A DNA stretch of 64,000 bases, taken from NCBI GenBank assembly GCA_026168455.1, contig CM047431.1, positions 15,426,183 to 15,490,182 on the forward strand, in the 5' to 3' direction. The notes under the pieces are model-generated. The model had not been told where the DNA came from and ran no database searches. It was given only the letters and a program-made list of their open reading frames with translations. Shown here in pieces: positions 32,001-40,608 of this stretch. A program made the translations under genes and the position numbers. Source of the DNA: Theocolax elegans (Eukaryota; Arthropoda; Insecta; Hymenoptera; Cerocephalidae). The number at the start of each line of letters is the position of its first letter. The stretch's first letter is position 1.

Positions 32001-33077
32001 GGATTTGCTGATTCCGCCATGTGCGTTTTTCACGTATGAGTCCGAAGGTAAGAGTTTTTCTTTGAATTTTTCTATTACCTTTGGTCCTGCGACGGAAATC
32101 ATTGCACCGGAATCAAGCAATCCTTTAAATGTATGGCCGGCGATATTTAAACGAACAAAACTTCTGTTTTCCAGACTTGCTTCTGCTACTGATTTTTGTT
32201 TATTTTCATCTTTTCCTAGAATATTCCATTCAACTCTTTGTATTTCTTCCTTATGAATTCTGTTACTATTATTTTCTATTTCTTTATTTTTCCTTTCATT
32301 ATTTCTCTTAATATCTTCTTCATAATCTATCAATTTTACCTTTACTTTACCTTTCGTATTTTCTACCCCATCATCTTCATTTTCCTTCCTTTTATTCCAA
32401 GTAAGTCCCGTTCCTCCCCAGGCGTTATTTGAATTATCTACAGGTGGAATGGAGGTTTTACTTATACCAGAGGTGTCTGCAGAGTTTGCGGTATCTTTAG
32501 TAGATTTAACGGCCTTATCTGGAGTGTCTGCTAGTTGAGTAGCCTCATTGCCATGCATCTGTCTATGTAATTCTTTTATTGCTGAGGAGAGTGTGGATCT
32601 TTTGGTAAGGTCGGAGGTTTCTTCTTGTTTAAATACATACTTCATGTCTTCGTCCGGAGTGAATGTATTCAGGGTGATTTTATTTTTGCACCCGGAATTT
32701 TCTCCTTGTTCCATTTCATCCTTTCTTTTCGTTTCTTGATCTTTTTGCGTCTTTTTAATAGTAACTTTCTCATTCATCTCTAGAATCATTTTGTTCATTT
32801 TCTCCGTCCAATTTTCTTCTATTTTCCTCTTATTTCTTTCATTGTTCGCTTTATCGTTTCTTATCTTATTTGCTTCGTCTATTAATATTTCTATTGGATT
32901 ATTCATTCTTTCTTTATTTATTGTCCTCTGTTGGATTGTTGGGGTCCTTGGTGCTGTTGCTGGGAGGACACAGGACCCTGTTGTCCCCCTGCAATTGCGT
33001 TTCCCCAATCCTGTCTCAATTGCGCACAATTTGGGCAATGTGAGAATGTGTACCCTGGTTGGCCACATACTTGACAC
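29079..33077 (-). CDS. pol: Gypsy-M Pol: protease, reverse transcriptase, RNase H, integrase
   Basis: 1332 codons, open, in the -1 frame relative to gag with 160 nt overlap. Protease: FKGLLDSGAMISVAG (about residue 315). RT: YRFCIDYRDLN (about 527) and GYLDDIIIA (YLDD, about 640). RNase H: LQTDASNYAIGAVL (about 780) and VPDALSRMY. Integrase: HHCC finger from DIPSVGHLG to CTVC (about 980-1010), then D in AADLMEF, D in LSDNGKEFDN and E in HPQGNPVERCN. All catalytic residues are present. The stop lies 8 bp before the open frame of ORF3 on the same strand. Residues 1-300 are a Lys/Glu/Asn-rich linker. The nominal start is not a real start; entry is by frameshift. Confidence 0.96.
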   Translation of the reverse strand: MSSMWPTRVHILTLPKLCAIETGLGKRNCRGTTGSCVLPATAPRTPTIQQRTINKERMNNPIEILIDEANKIRNDKANNERNKRKIEENWTEKMNKMILEMNEKVTIKKTQKDQETKRKDEMEQGENSGCKNKITLNTFTPDEDMKYVFKQEETSDLTKRSTLSSAIKELHRQMHGNEATQLADTPDKAVKSTKDTANSADTSGISKTSIPPVDNSNNAWGGTGLTWNKRKENEDDGVENTKGKVKVKLIDYEEDIKRNNERKNKEIENNSNRIHKEEIQRVEWNILGKDENKQKSVAEASLENRSFVRLNIAGHTFKGLLDSGAMISVAGPKVIEKFKEKLLPSDSYVKNAHGGISKSLGTLKLTLEVDGYVDILELKAQQVFEHDIVLGKDFCMKYDVDERHKHGLWRVHEGPWHKTYSGDNTGEQTVIFAECNGISEVTDPQRHKVEKLVSKILPPPSKTPGVTDMIEHHIAVLPGSPPIRHKLRRMSPAMINNAHEEVERLWNEGIVEWSASDYTSAPVMVKKPDGTYRFCIDYRDLNKQTKRDAYPVPNMDAILDRMRHSRFISKIDLRQAFYQIPLDRSSKKYTAFSVPGKGLFQFTRMPFGLTNAPMTFQRLIDALFGPEYVPYVFGYLDDIIIATESFDEHLRWLEEVLKKLVKHGLTVNREKCEFCCSRVTYLGYVLDKEGLRPDPDKIAPIRDYPAPRNVKELRRFLGMVGWYARFLDKDSEMKIPLLKLLKKDLTWKWGTEQQEAFERLKLALTKAPVLARPDFTKPFCLQTDASNYAIGAVLTQDLEDGEHPIVYISRVLTAAERNYSTTEKECLAVLWAIKKLRPYLEGYRFTVITDHSALRWLKNLRDPTGRLARWALEMMQWDFEIVHRRGALNQVPDALSRMYEEDGRKIINEIAETAAFEEIKDEWYIKKMKEIQQFPERYQNWKIEDNMLYRFRNDPLLDPITYREDNWKLVVPLEYRGRILHEAHDIPSVGHLGIEKTYDRIAREYYWQGMWHDAYKYIQQCTVCQAYKTQQTGQQGLMGTRVVDKSWCIVAADLMEFPPSKSQNKYLIVFQDLFTKWIEIKPIRKADGKSVAKALEDLILFRWETPEYFLSDNGKEFDNKHLKTVLEEYGIKHVTTPPYHPQGNPVERCNRTLKTMIAMFVKNDHRCWDEHVHELRHAINTAIQTSTKVSPAFLNYGRNPKPVKSLRREVEGTKPILKVDPTIWIDRAKRLDALRDLVTKHLDQAHTIQKRNYDKNKRHAEFRMGDWVLRRTHLLSNAAQKFSAKLGAKYEGPYEIIKVLSPTVYLLNMDSGKRNAKVHVSELKRYIPPRRM

Positions 33078-35743
33078 GAGAATCTTGGTTGGGCTGATCT
33101 AGTGGGACAAGTTGTTGCTTTGTGCCCTGTTTGCTTGCATATGTAGCAGCTTACAGTGGGACACTCCGACGCCCTATGGCCTACTTGGTTGCAATGGAAA
33201 CATGCTCCTACAAATCCTTGGGGAGGTGTTGTGTTCCTTTGCGGCGTAAACCTAGGTCTTGCTCCACTAGTGCTTGGTAGGTTTCTTGGAGGTTCGTTAT
33301 TCCTCCACGTCATGTTGTTCCTATAATCTCCATTCATATTATATCTGTTATTATAGTTCCTTGTATATCCTTCCATTCGTCCCGGAGGATTATTGGACCA
33401 TCTGGTCCAATTTTGGGGACGTTGTCCTGTAATCGGAGGTTGGTTTGTAACAGGTAACATTGGAGGAGAGGTAATTGCCGCTACTGTTGATTGCGGTTTT
33501 GGCAACTCAATTGTTGCTTGCAACGTTTGATCAGTTTTCTTTGTCGGCTTTTCCTTTTTATTTTCCTTCGTATTACCTTTCACTTTAACCGGGTTTTCCG
33601 TATTAATGGGACATGTTTCGTACTCTGTTTTTCTCTTTGATTCAAGTGAGGACACCTTTCCGATCTTTAAGAATTCTGGTGCTACGGCCTCTGGGATTTT
33701 CGAGTTTTCCGGACTTGGAGGTGGTTTAAACCTCTTGTCCAGGTCTATCATATCCTCATAACGTCTGCCATATTTCTCGAGATCTGCGTACGATTTCACT
33801 TTCTTATCCGCCATATACCTGCGATAATCCGGACGCAAGTTTCTCCATGCTACTTCTATCTGTTTTTTAGTTGAAGGAGCTTTCTTTAAGTGAGAGAAGA
33901 TATATTTCATACAACTTATGTAGTTGGTTATATTTTCCGATTTTCCTTGCGTTCTTTTCCATGCCTCGTCCCAGACATCGGTTTCCGATAATTTCTTGGT
34001 GAATTGCGCTCTAAACGATCTCACGAAATCATTCCATTTCTTCTTTTTTAATTCATCTTGTATATTCTCGTACCAACGGCTTGCTTTCTTTGTAAAAACG
34101 CAAGGGAGACCTCTAAAAAATTGAGCATCCGTCATTAGAACGTTTTTCCTGAAATTAATTAATCTTGATAGGAATTCATTCGGATTATCTTTCTCTTCTC
34201 CCGAGAATGAAAGATTCCAACTTTTAAATAGTCGGAGTATCTTTTCACTTTCTCCTAAATCAAACTTCTTTGACTTCTTTTTAGATTTCTTCTGTTTACT
34301 GGTAGAAGCTGCGTCCTCGTCGCTCTGATTAGAATCTGTGTCATCACTATCGGTATCGTTATCGTCATCACTGCTTTCTTCATCGCTACTATCATCTTCA
34401 CTCGATTCTTCGTCGTCGGTATCATCTTTTTTATTTTTCTTATTTTTCTTCTTTTTCTTCTTTTCTTTTACTGGTTTCTTGGATTTTTTCTTTTTATCTT
34501 CTTCATCTTGTTTCTTTTCATTACTCTTTTCTTTGTTTTTTATCTCTTCTTCAACTATATCTTTTTCCTTATTTTCCTCTTCGTGTTTCTCATTTTCCTC
34601 GAAAATTCTAGTGTTCGGCGCCGCCTTTTTAGTTTCAGGAGCAGGAGTAGCATAAGGCATTGGTTCCTTTTGATATGCTGTTTTAGCCGTATCTCTAAGG
34701 TTTTGTCCTTGTCCTGCTCTTTCTGCTTGTGACGGAGTACTTGTTTTATGACTAGTTTGTGTCATATCTTCCAATACGTTTAGAAATTGGTGTACTACAA
34801 TGCCGGTAGAATTTCTTGGTTGGATGAAGTCGGTGGATTGGTTATATTCTATGTCATTCGAGTTCTCTCTATTTTTCCCATTATTCCCATTATTATCTTC
34901 CAAATTGTCTTCGTGTTCTGAGTCCGTGTTTGAGTTTGAATTGGAAGCAGATGATGCATTGTAGTACGATTGTATTTCTACTTCGGGATATAAATTGATA
35001 TTTAGTGAGGTTCTGTGATTATCATTATTTATAGGGATTATTTCTTCTTCACTTTGTTTTTGTTGAGGTATAGAATTCTGTGCAGTTGTTTCTATGCATG
35101 GTTGTGAGGAATCAGGGCTTACTCGTTGTGTTCGAGTAAACTGTGCACTTTTATTCTGTGCGAAGCTCTGATTAATTAATCTCTCTAATTCTGAAGGAAG
35201 CATCAATCTTTCGTTTAAGCTGTGTACAAGTATCCTTTGCGATGTTGATGCAGATTGAATTAAACCCTTTTGCATCGCGACCATTTTCATTGTCGTATTG
35301 CCTACTAATGTCGATGCAACCGATACCGTTGGAGTTGAATTCGTAGTAGTTGATGTTGCGACAATTTGCTCCATTGTTACAGGAGCTAAGGTTTGTTCCC
35401 AGCTTTTACTACTAGTCGATGGTTCTGGTTCTTTATTTGCTTCTTTGTCCCTTATTTGTTTTTCCTTATTTGCTTTGCATATCTGTTGGGCTAAAAGTTC
35501 CTCTGAACCGTCTGATTCAATACCTCTTGTTGTAAGTGGGGGTTCCATCCCTCTTTCATCAATGTCGACGTCCCATGGTACTGATGTATCCGTCTGCCTC
35601 AAACCTGCTCTAAATAATCGACATACTAAGGTCTTCTTTTGTCCTTTTGTTTTCAGGTTCAATGTATCTAGGAGAATGATCAATTTATGTGGATCATAAT
35701 TATTGATCCGTTCATAAGCTATTAATGCTTCTGGATTTTTCAA
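32918..35743 (-). CDS. gag: Gypsy-M Gag, main part (N-terminus cut off by an insertion)
   Basis: 941 codons, more than twice the usual Ty3/Gypsy Gag. There is no ATG at 35743 (TTG): the frame runs straight into the palindrome at 35745. The missing first residues lie beyond it at about 39316-39360. Residues about 15-47 (DPHKLIILLDTLNLKTKGQ and following) resemble a SAP nucleic-acid-binding helix-turn-helix. Residues about 360-510 are a Lys/Glu then Asp/Ser-rich low-complexity block. Capsid helices follow (SRWYENIQDELKKKKW region, about 560-680). Three zinc fingers close the protein: CFHCNQVGHRASEC, CYICKQTGHKATTC and CQVCGQPGYTFSHC (third with His to Tyr). Interrupted, so this copy is probably inactive for Gag. 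Confidence 0.92.
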   Translation of the reverse strand: MKNPEALIAYERINNYDPHKLIILLDTLNLKTKGQKKTLVCRLFRAGLRQTDTSVPWDVDIDERGMEPPLTTRGIESDGSEELLAQQICKANKEKQIRDKEANKEPEPSTSSKSWEQTLAPVTMEQIVATSTTTNSTPTVSVASTLVGNTTMKMVAMQKGLIQSASTSQRILVHSLNERLMLPSELERLINQSFAQNKSAQFTRTQRVSPDSSQPCIETTAQNSIPQQKQSEEEIIPINNDNHRTSLNINLYPEVEIQSYYNASSASNSNSNTDSEHEDNLEDNNGNNGKNRENSNDIEYNQSTDFIQPRNSTGIVVHQFLNVLEDMTQTSHKTSTPSQAERAGQGQNLRDTAKTAYQKEPMPYATPAPETKKAAPNTRIFEENEKHEEENKEKDIVEEEIKNKEKSNEKKQDEEDKKKKSKKPVKEKKKKKKNKKNKKDDTDDEESSEDDSSDEESSDDDNDTDSDDTDSNQSDEDAASTSKQKKSKKKSKKFDLGESEKILRLFKSWNLSFSGEEKDNPNEFLSRLINFRKNVLMTDAQFFRGLPCVFTKKASRWYENIQDELKKKKWNDFVRSFRAQFTKKLSETDVWDEAWKRTQGKSENITNYISCMKYIFSHLKKAPSTKKQIEVAWRNLRPDYRRYMADKKVKSYADLEKYGRRYEDMIDLDKRFKPPPSPENSKIPEAVAPEFLKIGKVSSLESKRKTEYETCPINTENPVKVKGNTKENKKEKPTKKTDQTLQATIELPKPQSTVAAITSPPMLPVTNQPPITGQRPQNWTRWSNNPPGRMEGYTRNYNNRYNMNGDYRNNMTWRNNEPPRNLPSTSGARPRFTPQRNTTPPQGFVGACFHCNQVGHRASECPTVSCYICKQTGHKATTCPTRSAQPRFSCQVCGQPGYTFSHCPNCAQLRQDWGNAIAGGQQGPVSSQQQHQGPQQSNRGQ
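32999..33005 (-). promoter_or_regulatory. Probable -1 frameshift heptamer G GGA AAC in the gag-pol overlap
   Basis: In the gag frame the minus strand reads TGG GGA AAC, giving the canonical X XXY YYZ heptamer G GGA AAC. It lies inside the gag-pol overlap (32918-33077), and -1 slippage enters the pol frame exactly. Related lentiviruses use the same heptamer. A downstream stimulatory fold was not modelled. Confidence 0.78.
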
Positions 35744-36470
35744 TCCCTGTCAAAAATATACAGCTGTAAAAATAACTGGAAATACAGGTGTAAATCCATG
35801 TAATAATACAGCTGTATTGGAGTGGATTTGCCTGGATTTATTAACTGGATTTACAGGTGTAAATCCATGTAATATTAAATGGATTTACAGGTGTAAATCA
35901 TGTAATATTAAATGGATTTTTTAATTTTACAAATGTTTTTTTATTTAGATTAACATACAACCCTGGTGGAAATACGAACAATTTTTTACCGATAAAATAG
36001 GAATTTTTTATACTGCACTACCAATATTCTAGGTATAAAAAATATCTATTTTATTCCTATATGTGTAACGTTTTTTGGTCCCTAAATATAACATTAAATA
36101 TGGTCTATTGGGATTCGGCATTTTCTACCTATAAAGTAGTTATAAGTTTGATCTTATATTTTTCAGGCTTATAAATTACTTAAACGTTATTACGTTATAG
36201 TCAGAAACAATATTTTATTAATATACAATAGTTTACCTATCTCATAAATTGAGCAATCAGGATTTTTAAAGCATTTTTAAAGAATACAAAAATAATGCAG
36301 AAATTAAAAAGTATTTATATATACATAACTCAAAAAAAATTTGAAAAGAATTTCTCTTTCGAAACCTTATTATTATTTTTAATTAACTTATATTTATTTT
36401 TATATTGTTTTAGTTTATATATTTACACTAATTACATATATTTGACGCAGAAAAACGCTGAAAAAATTTT

Positions 36471-36543
36471 TGCCCTAACCGGGAATCGAACCCCGCAACG
36501 CACGCACCAAACGCAAACGCTCTATCCACTAAGCTAACGCAAC
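36471..36543 (-). pseudogene. tRNA-like sequence in left palindrome arm
   Basis: Mirror copy of 38516-38588. The minus strand has box A TAGCTTAGTGGATAGAGC and box B GGTTCGATTCC. See the plus-strand copy for stem details. Confidence 0.7.
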
Positions 36544-36904
36544 GCTTACATATGCAAATGTTTGGAACTTGTATATACAGATCATCCCTGTATTAATATC
36601 ATAATAATTGTTATTTATTCTTTGATCTATATACAGAAGATGTTAGGCAGTAAATAACTAATTTAAATAATGATGGTCTTACCGATGTCTACCAAATAGA
36701 TATCTTCTTCCTTTTTTCTACATTATTATAATTTCTTAAAAGCATATGAATACTTTTATAATACTTATTTATACCCTAAAACATAATATATTATTTTGCT
36801 ACTATGTGTAAAAGGGCATTCTTCTAATATAAATTTATTTAAAAATAAATAAATAAATAATACTAATTTTAAATTCAAACTATTTATTTAAAAATAATAT
36901 AGAA

Positions 36905-37319
36905 ACCCTGGTGGAAATTCAGAAATATTTTATAGTCACCAAAGTAGTTTATAGGTATAAAATATAGAAATCATAATATTTTGTAGAAAATGTCGATTAA
37001 ATACCTATTTTATTGGTATAAAATAATTATACTATATTAAATAGCCAAAAAATAGACACAAAATATGCTATTAAATTTAACACTAGTTTTTATATCTATA
37101 AAAAAGCCATAAAAAATATTTGTAAAAATAACCTAAAATTTAATTTTTAAAGTTCATAAAATTAAAAATATAATATTGTCAATATACATTTCATGTATAA
37201 TTATTTACTTAAATAATTTGTTAAAATTTTTTCTTATATATACAAACACTATTTTTAATAGGTAGAACTAGGTATAAATAATAGCTTAAAAATAGAACTA
37301 TTAAATACCTAGAAACTTA
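36905..37319 (+). repeat. About 410-bp direct repeat, copy 1
   Basis: Starts CCCTGGTGGAAATTCAG and ends AAATACCTAGAAACTT. Repeated in the same orientation at 37742-38155 with few differences. AT-rich, no ORF. Confidence 0.9.
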
Positions 37320-37741
37320 AAGTAAAAAAAAGAAGGGAATAAGAATTAAAGATAACTTTTGTTCCAAATTTTTTTTTATTCGTCAAAAGGAACACACTTA
37401 AGAAACTTTATAAGTGCATATAAGTTATTAGTTACGTAATTACTTTTAAATAAAAAATTTTTATATAAGTCTACTCAAAAATGTATTACTTTGATTTACA
37501 ATCGTTTTTCCAGTTATTTTTACAGCTGTATATTTTTGACATAACTGAACAAATACGTGTATATAGCCGTATAAATACATTAAGAAGCACGAATGAGTTA
37601 TTCAACTAAAAATCCCTGTTAAAATACAGCTTTAAATACACCTATAAATAATTAAAATATATATAAAAATATAATTCATCGAATGGGGCACTTTTTTAAT
37701 AATAATATAGCTTTAAATTGCGTTTAAAATCGATCAAAGGT

Positions 37742-38155
37742 TCCCTGGTGGAAATTCAGAAATATTTTATAGTCACCAAAGTAGTTTATAGGTATAAAAT
37801 ATAGAAATCATAATATTTTGTAGAAAATGTCGATTAAATACCTATTTTATTGGTATAAAATAATTATACTATATTAAATAGCCAAAAAATAGACACAAAA
37901 TATGCTATTAAATTTAACACTAGTTTTTATATCTATAAAAAAGCCAGAAAAAATATTTGTAAAAATAACCTAAAATTTAATTTTTAAAGTTCAAAAAATT
38001 AAAAATATGTATTGTCAATATACATTTAATGTATAATTATTTACTTAAATAAATTGTTAAAATTTTTTCTTATATATACAAACACTATTTTTAATAGGTA
38101 GAAACTAGGTATAAATAATAGCTTAAAAATAGAACTATTAAATACCTAGAAACTT
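37742..38155 (+). repeat. About 410-bp direct repeat, copy 2
   Basis: Same as 36905-37319, differing by a handful of bases (for example AAGCCAGAAA for AAGCCATAAA). The start CCCTGGTGG suggests the end of a transposon. Confidence 0.9.
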
Positions 38156-38515
38156 TCTATATTATTTTTAAATAAATAGTTTGAATTTAAAATTAGTATT
38201 ATTTATTTATTTATTTTTAAATAAATTTATATTAGAAGAATGCCCTTTTACACATAGTAGCAAAATAATATATTATGTTTTAGGGTATAAATAAGTATTA
38301 TAAAAGTATTCATATGCTTTTAAGAAATTATAATAATGTAGAAAAAAGGAAGAAGATATCTATTTGGTAGACATCGGTAAGACCATCATTATTTAAATTA
38401 GTTATTTACTGCCTAACATCTTCTGTATATAGATCAAAGAATAAATAACAATTATTATGATATTAATACAGGGATGATCTGTATATACAAGTTCCAAACA
38501 TTTGCATATGTAAGC

Positions 38516-38588
38516 GTTGCGTTAGCTTAGTGGATAGAGCGTTTGCGTTTGGTGCGTGCGTTGCGGGGTTCGATTCCCGGTTAGGGCA
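38516..38588 (+). pseudogene. tRNA-like sequence in right palindrome arm
   Basis: 73-nt tRNA layout: box A TAGCTTAGTGGATAGAGC, box B GGTTCGATTCC, good D and T arms. If the loop is TTTGGTG the anticodon would be TGG (Pro), but the anticodon stem has one mismatch and the acceptor stem pairs at only about four of seven positions. It is more likely a tRNA-derived internal promoter (SINE-like) than a working tRNA. Confidence 0.7.
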
Positions 38589-39315
38589 AAAATTTTTTCA
38601 GCGTTTTTCTGCGTCAAATATATGTAATTAGTGTAAATATATAAACTAAAACAATATAAAAATAAATATAAGTTAATTAAAAATAATAATAAGGTTTCGA
38701 AAGAGAAATTCTTTTCAAATTTTTTTTGAGTTATGTATATATAAATACTTTTTAATTTCTGCATTATTTTTGTATTCTTTAAAAATGCTTTAAAAATCCT
38801 GATTGCTCAATTTATGAGATAGGTAAACTATTGTATATTAATAAAATATTGTTTCTGACTATAACGTAATAACGTTTAAGTAATTTATAAGCCTGAAAAA
38901 TATAAGATCAAACTTATAACTACTTTATAGGTAGAAAATGCCGAATCCCAATAGACCATATTTAATGTTATATTTAGGGACCAAAAAACGTTACACATAT
39001 AGGAATAAAATAGATATTTTTTATACCTAGAATATTGGTAGTGCAGTATAAAAAATTCCTATTTTATCGGTAAAAAATTGTTCGTATTTCCACCAGGGTT
39101 GTATGTTAATCTAAATAAAAAAACATTTGTAAAATTAAAAAATCCATTTAATATTACATGATTTACACCTGTAAATCCATTTAATATTACATGGATTTAC
39201 ACCTGTATATCCAGTTAATAAATCCAGGCAAATCCACTCCAATACAGCTGTATTATTACATGGATTTACACCTGTATTTACAGTTATTTTTACAGCTGTA
39301 TATTTTTGACAGGGA

Positions 39316-39360
39316 TTGCTCCCTCAGCCACGAATTTACTTTTCGGCTAAAGAGCGTCAT
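39316..39360 (-). pseudogene. gag: Detached N-terminal codons of Gypsy-M gag
   Basis: On the minus strand an ATG at 39360 opens a frame of about 15 codons that stops being gag-like exactly at the palindrome edge and is in phase with the gag frame on the far side when one AT of the duplication is removed. This is the probable native gag start. Confidence 0.65.
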
Positions 39361-39754
39361 CCTTTCAGTTATTTTCTTAAAGTCTCAAATAAATTCCGAA
39401 TATTCGTAAAAAGGTCCATGTCAACGCGCCAGAATGACATTGCGCCAGAAGCGTATTACGGACGGTTTCCAATTGAGAAGAGAAGGTGTCATTGCGCCAG
39501 CAGTGCCGACAACTTTAACGCGGCGAGGGCGCCAAATTCAAAATTGTATGCCTATATATGTATACACGACCCATATGTATATATATGTGTGTATATACAC
39601 ACGCACACACACACAAATATATGTATGTATGTACATATGTATATATGTGTGTATATGTATATGGTTGAAATAAAACAATATATATATATAAATTGATGAA
39701 TCGGTACTTATGCCGACACACAAAAAATCGGAAAATTAGCTTTGTGAGCCCCGC

Positions 39755-39890
39755 TTTGACGTTATAATATTAATGAAGGATTGGAGTTATAACGTCTTTC
39801 GAGGTGCCGGAGGCCTCCGGCCTCCGGCACTTCGAATGAGGTTATAACTTCAATCCTTCATTAATATTATAAGGTCAAAGTGTGCTTTTT
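39755..39890. repeat. Strong hairpin inside the palindrome
   Basis: Arms of about 60 bp (TTGACGTTATAATATTAATG and its near reverse complement) meet at a GC-rich palindromic centre CCGGAGGCCTCCGGCCTCCGG. Much longer and better paired than a rho-type or snRNA stem; likely another nested foldback. Confidence 0.85.
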
Positions 39891-40062
39891 TACCCGTGAG
39901 GGGTATTTAGGTATTTGGGTTATTGGATATTTGGGTTATTGGTTTTTTATGCATTATTTTATCAATTAATATTCTCCCCCTTATATCTGAGTCGTTACAT
40001 ATGTTTTATAACCTCAAAACACCAAGATAACACGTAATGTCACCATAAGTACCGATACTGAT

Positions 40063-40106
<44 letters not shown>

Positions 40107-40228
40107 ATTATTTATTTTCTTTATAATTTAATATGATTATTAAATGGCATGTGTGTGTGTGTGTACACATTGCTTTATTTCAACCATTTAATAATCATAT
40201 TAAATTATAAAGAAAATAAATAATGCGC

Positions 40229-40268
<40 letters not shown>

Positions 40269-40335
40269 TGTTTTATTTCAAACATATATACATATACACA
40301 CATATATCATATGTACATACATACATATATTTGTG

Positions 40336-40366
<31 letters not shown>

Positions 40367-40415
40367 CTATATATATATATATACACACACATATATATAC
40401 ATATGGGTCGTGTAT
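40063..40415. repeat. (TA)n and (GT/CA)n microsatellites
   Basis: (TA)n at about 40068-40102 and 40230-40268, (GT)n at about 40149-40162 and 40343-40366, and mixed ATACATATATAC tracts. They lie at the centre of the palindrome. Confidence 0.9.
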
Positions 40416-40608
40416 ACATATAGGCACGCATCTAAACATAAGTAAGATATATGCAAAATAGCATACAATTTTGAATTTGGCACCCTCGCCGCGTTAAAGT
40501 TGTCGGCACTGCTGGCGCAATGACACCTTCTCTTCTCAATTGGAAACCGTCCGTAATACGCTTCTGGCGCAATGTCATTCTGGCGCGTTGACATGGACCC
40601 TCGTAAAA

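Larger units (their letters stand above)
35745..39314. mobile_element. 3.57-kb nested palindromic element inserted in Gypsy-M gag
   Basis: Ends read CCCTGTCAAAAATATACAGC and its reverse complement. Outer arms of about 1.15 kb (35745-36903 and 38154-39314) are near-perfect inverted copies. Inside each arm at 35964 and 39096 lie further ends, CCCTGGTGGAAATACGAAC, so a second palindromic element is nested in the first. The centre has a direct repeat of about 410 bp (36905-37319 and 37742-38155, starting CCCTGGTGGAAATTCAG), and internal copies of the outer ends at 37510-37542 and 37609-37640. Flanking AT on both sides is consistent with a 2-bp duplication, and removing one AT keeps the gag frame continuous. 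No transposase ORF. Each arm carries a tRNA-like sequence. Confidence 0.9.
39412..40600. mobile_element. 1.19-kb palindromic element with 8-bp target duplication
   Basis: Ends contain GGTCCATGTCAACGCGCCAG and its reverse complement. Arms of roughly 300 bp include CGTATTACGGACGGTTTCC and ATTGCGCCAGCAGTGCCG on both sides. The flanking 8-mer TCGTAAAA at 39404-39411 and 40601-40608 is a target duplication, so the element inserted into the Gypsy-M leader about 45 bp upstream of the gag ATG. An 8-bp duplication suggests a hAT-like origin; no transposase is present. The middle holds a separate hairpin (39755-39890) and long (TA)n and (GT)n runs. Confidence 0.9.

Noticed and set aside
38516..38588. 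Working tRNA-Pro gene
   Set aside because: Acceptor stem pairs at about four of seven positions and the anticodon stem has a mismatch; treated as tRNA-derived sequence.
39515..39723. Tyr/Ile/His-rich frames at 39434-39723 and 40223-40445
   Set aside because: Translated TATATA/CACACA microsatellites.
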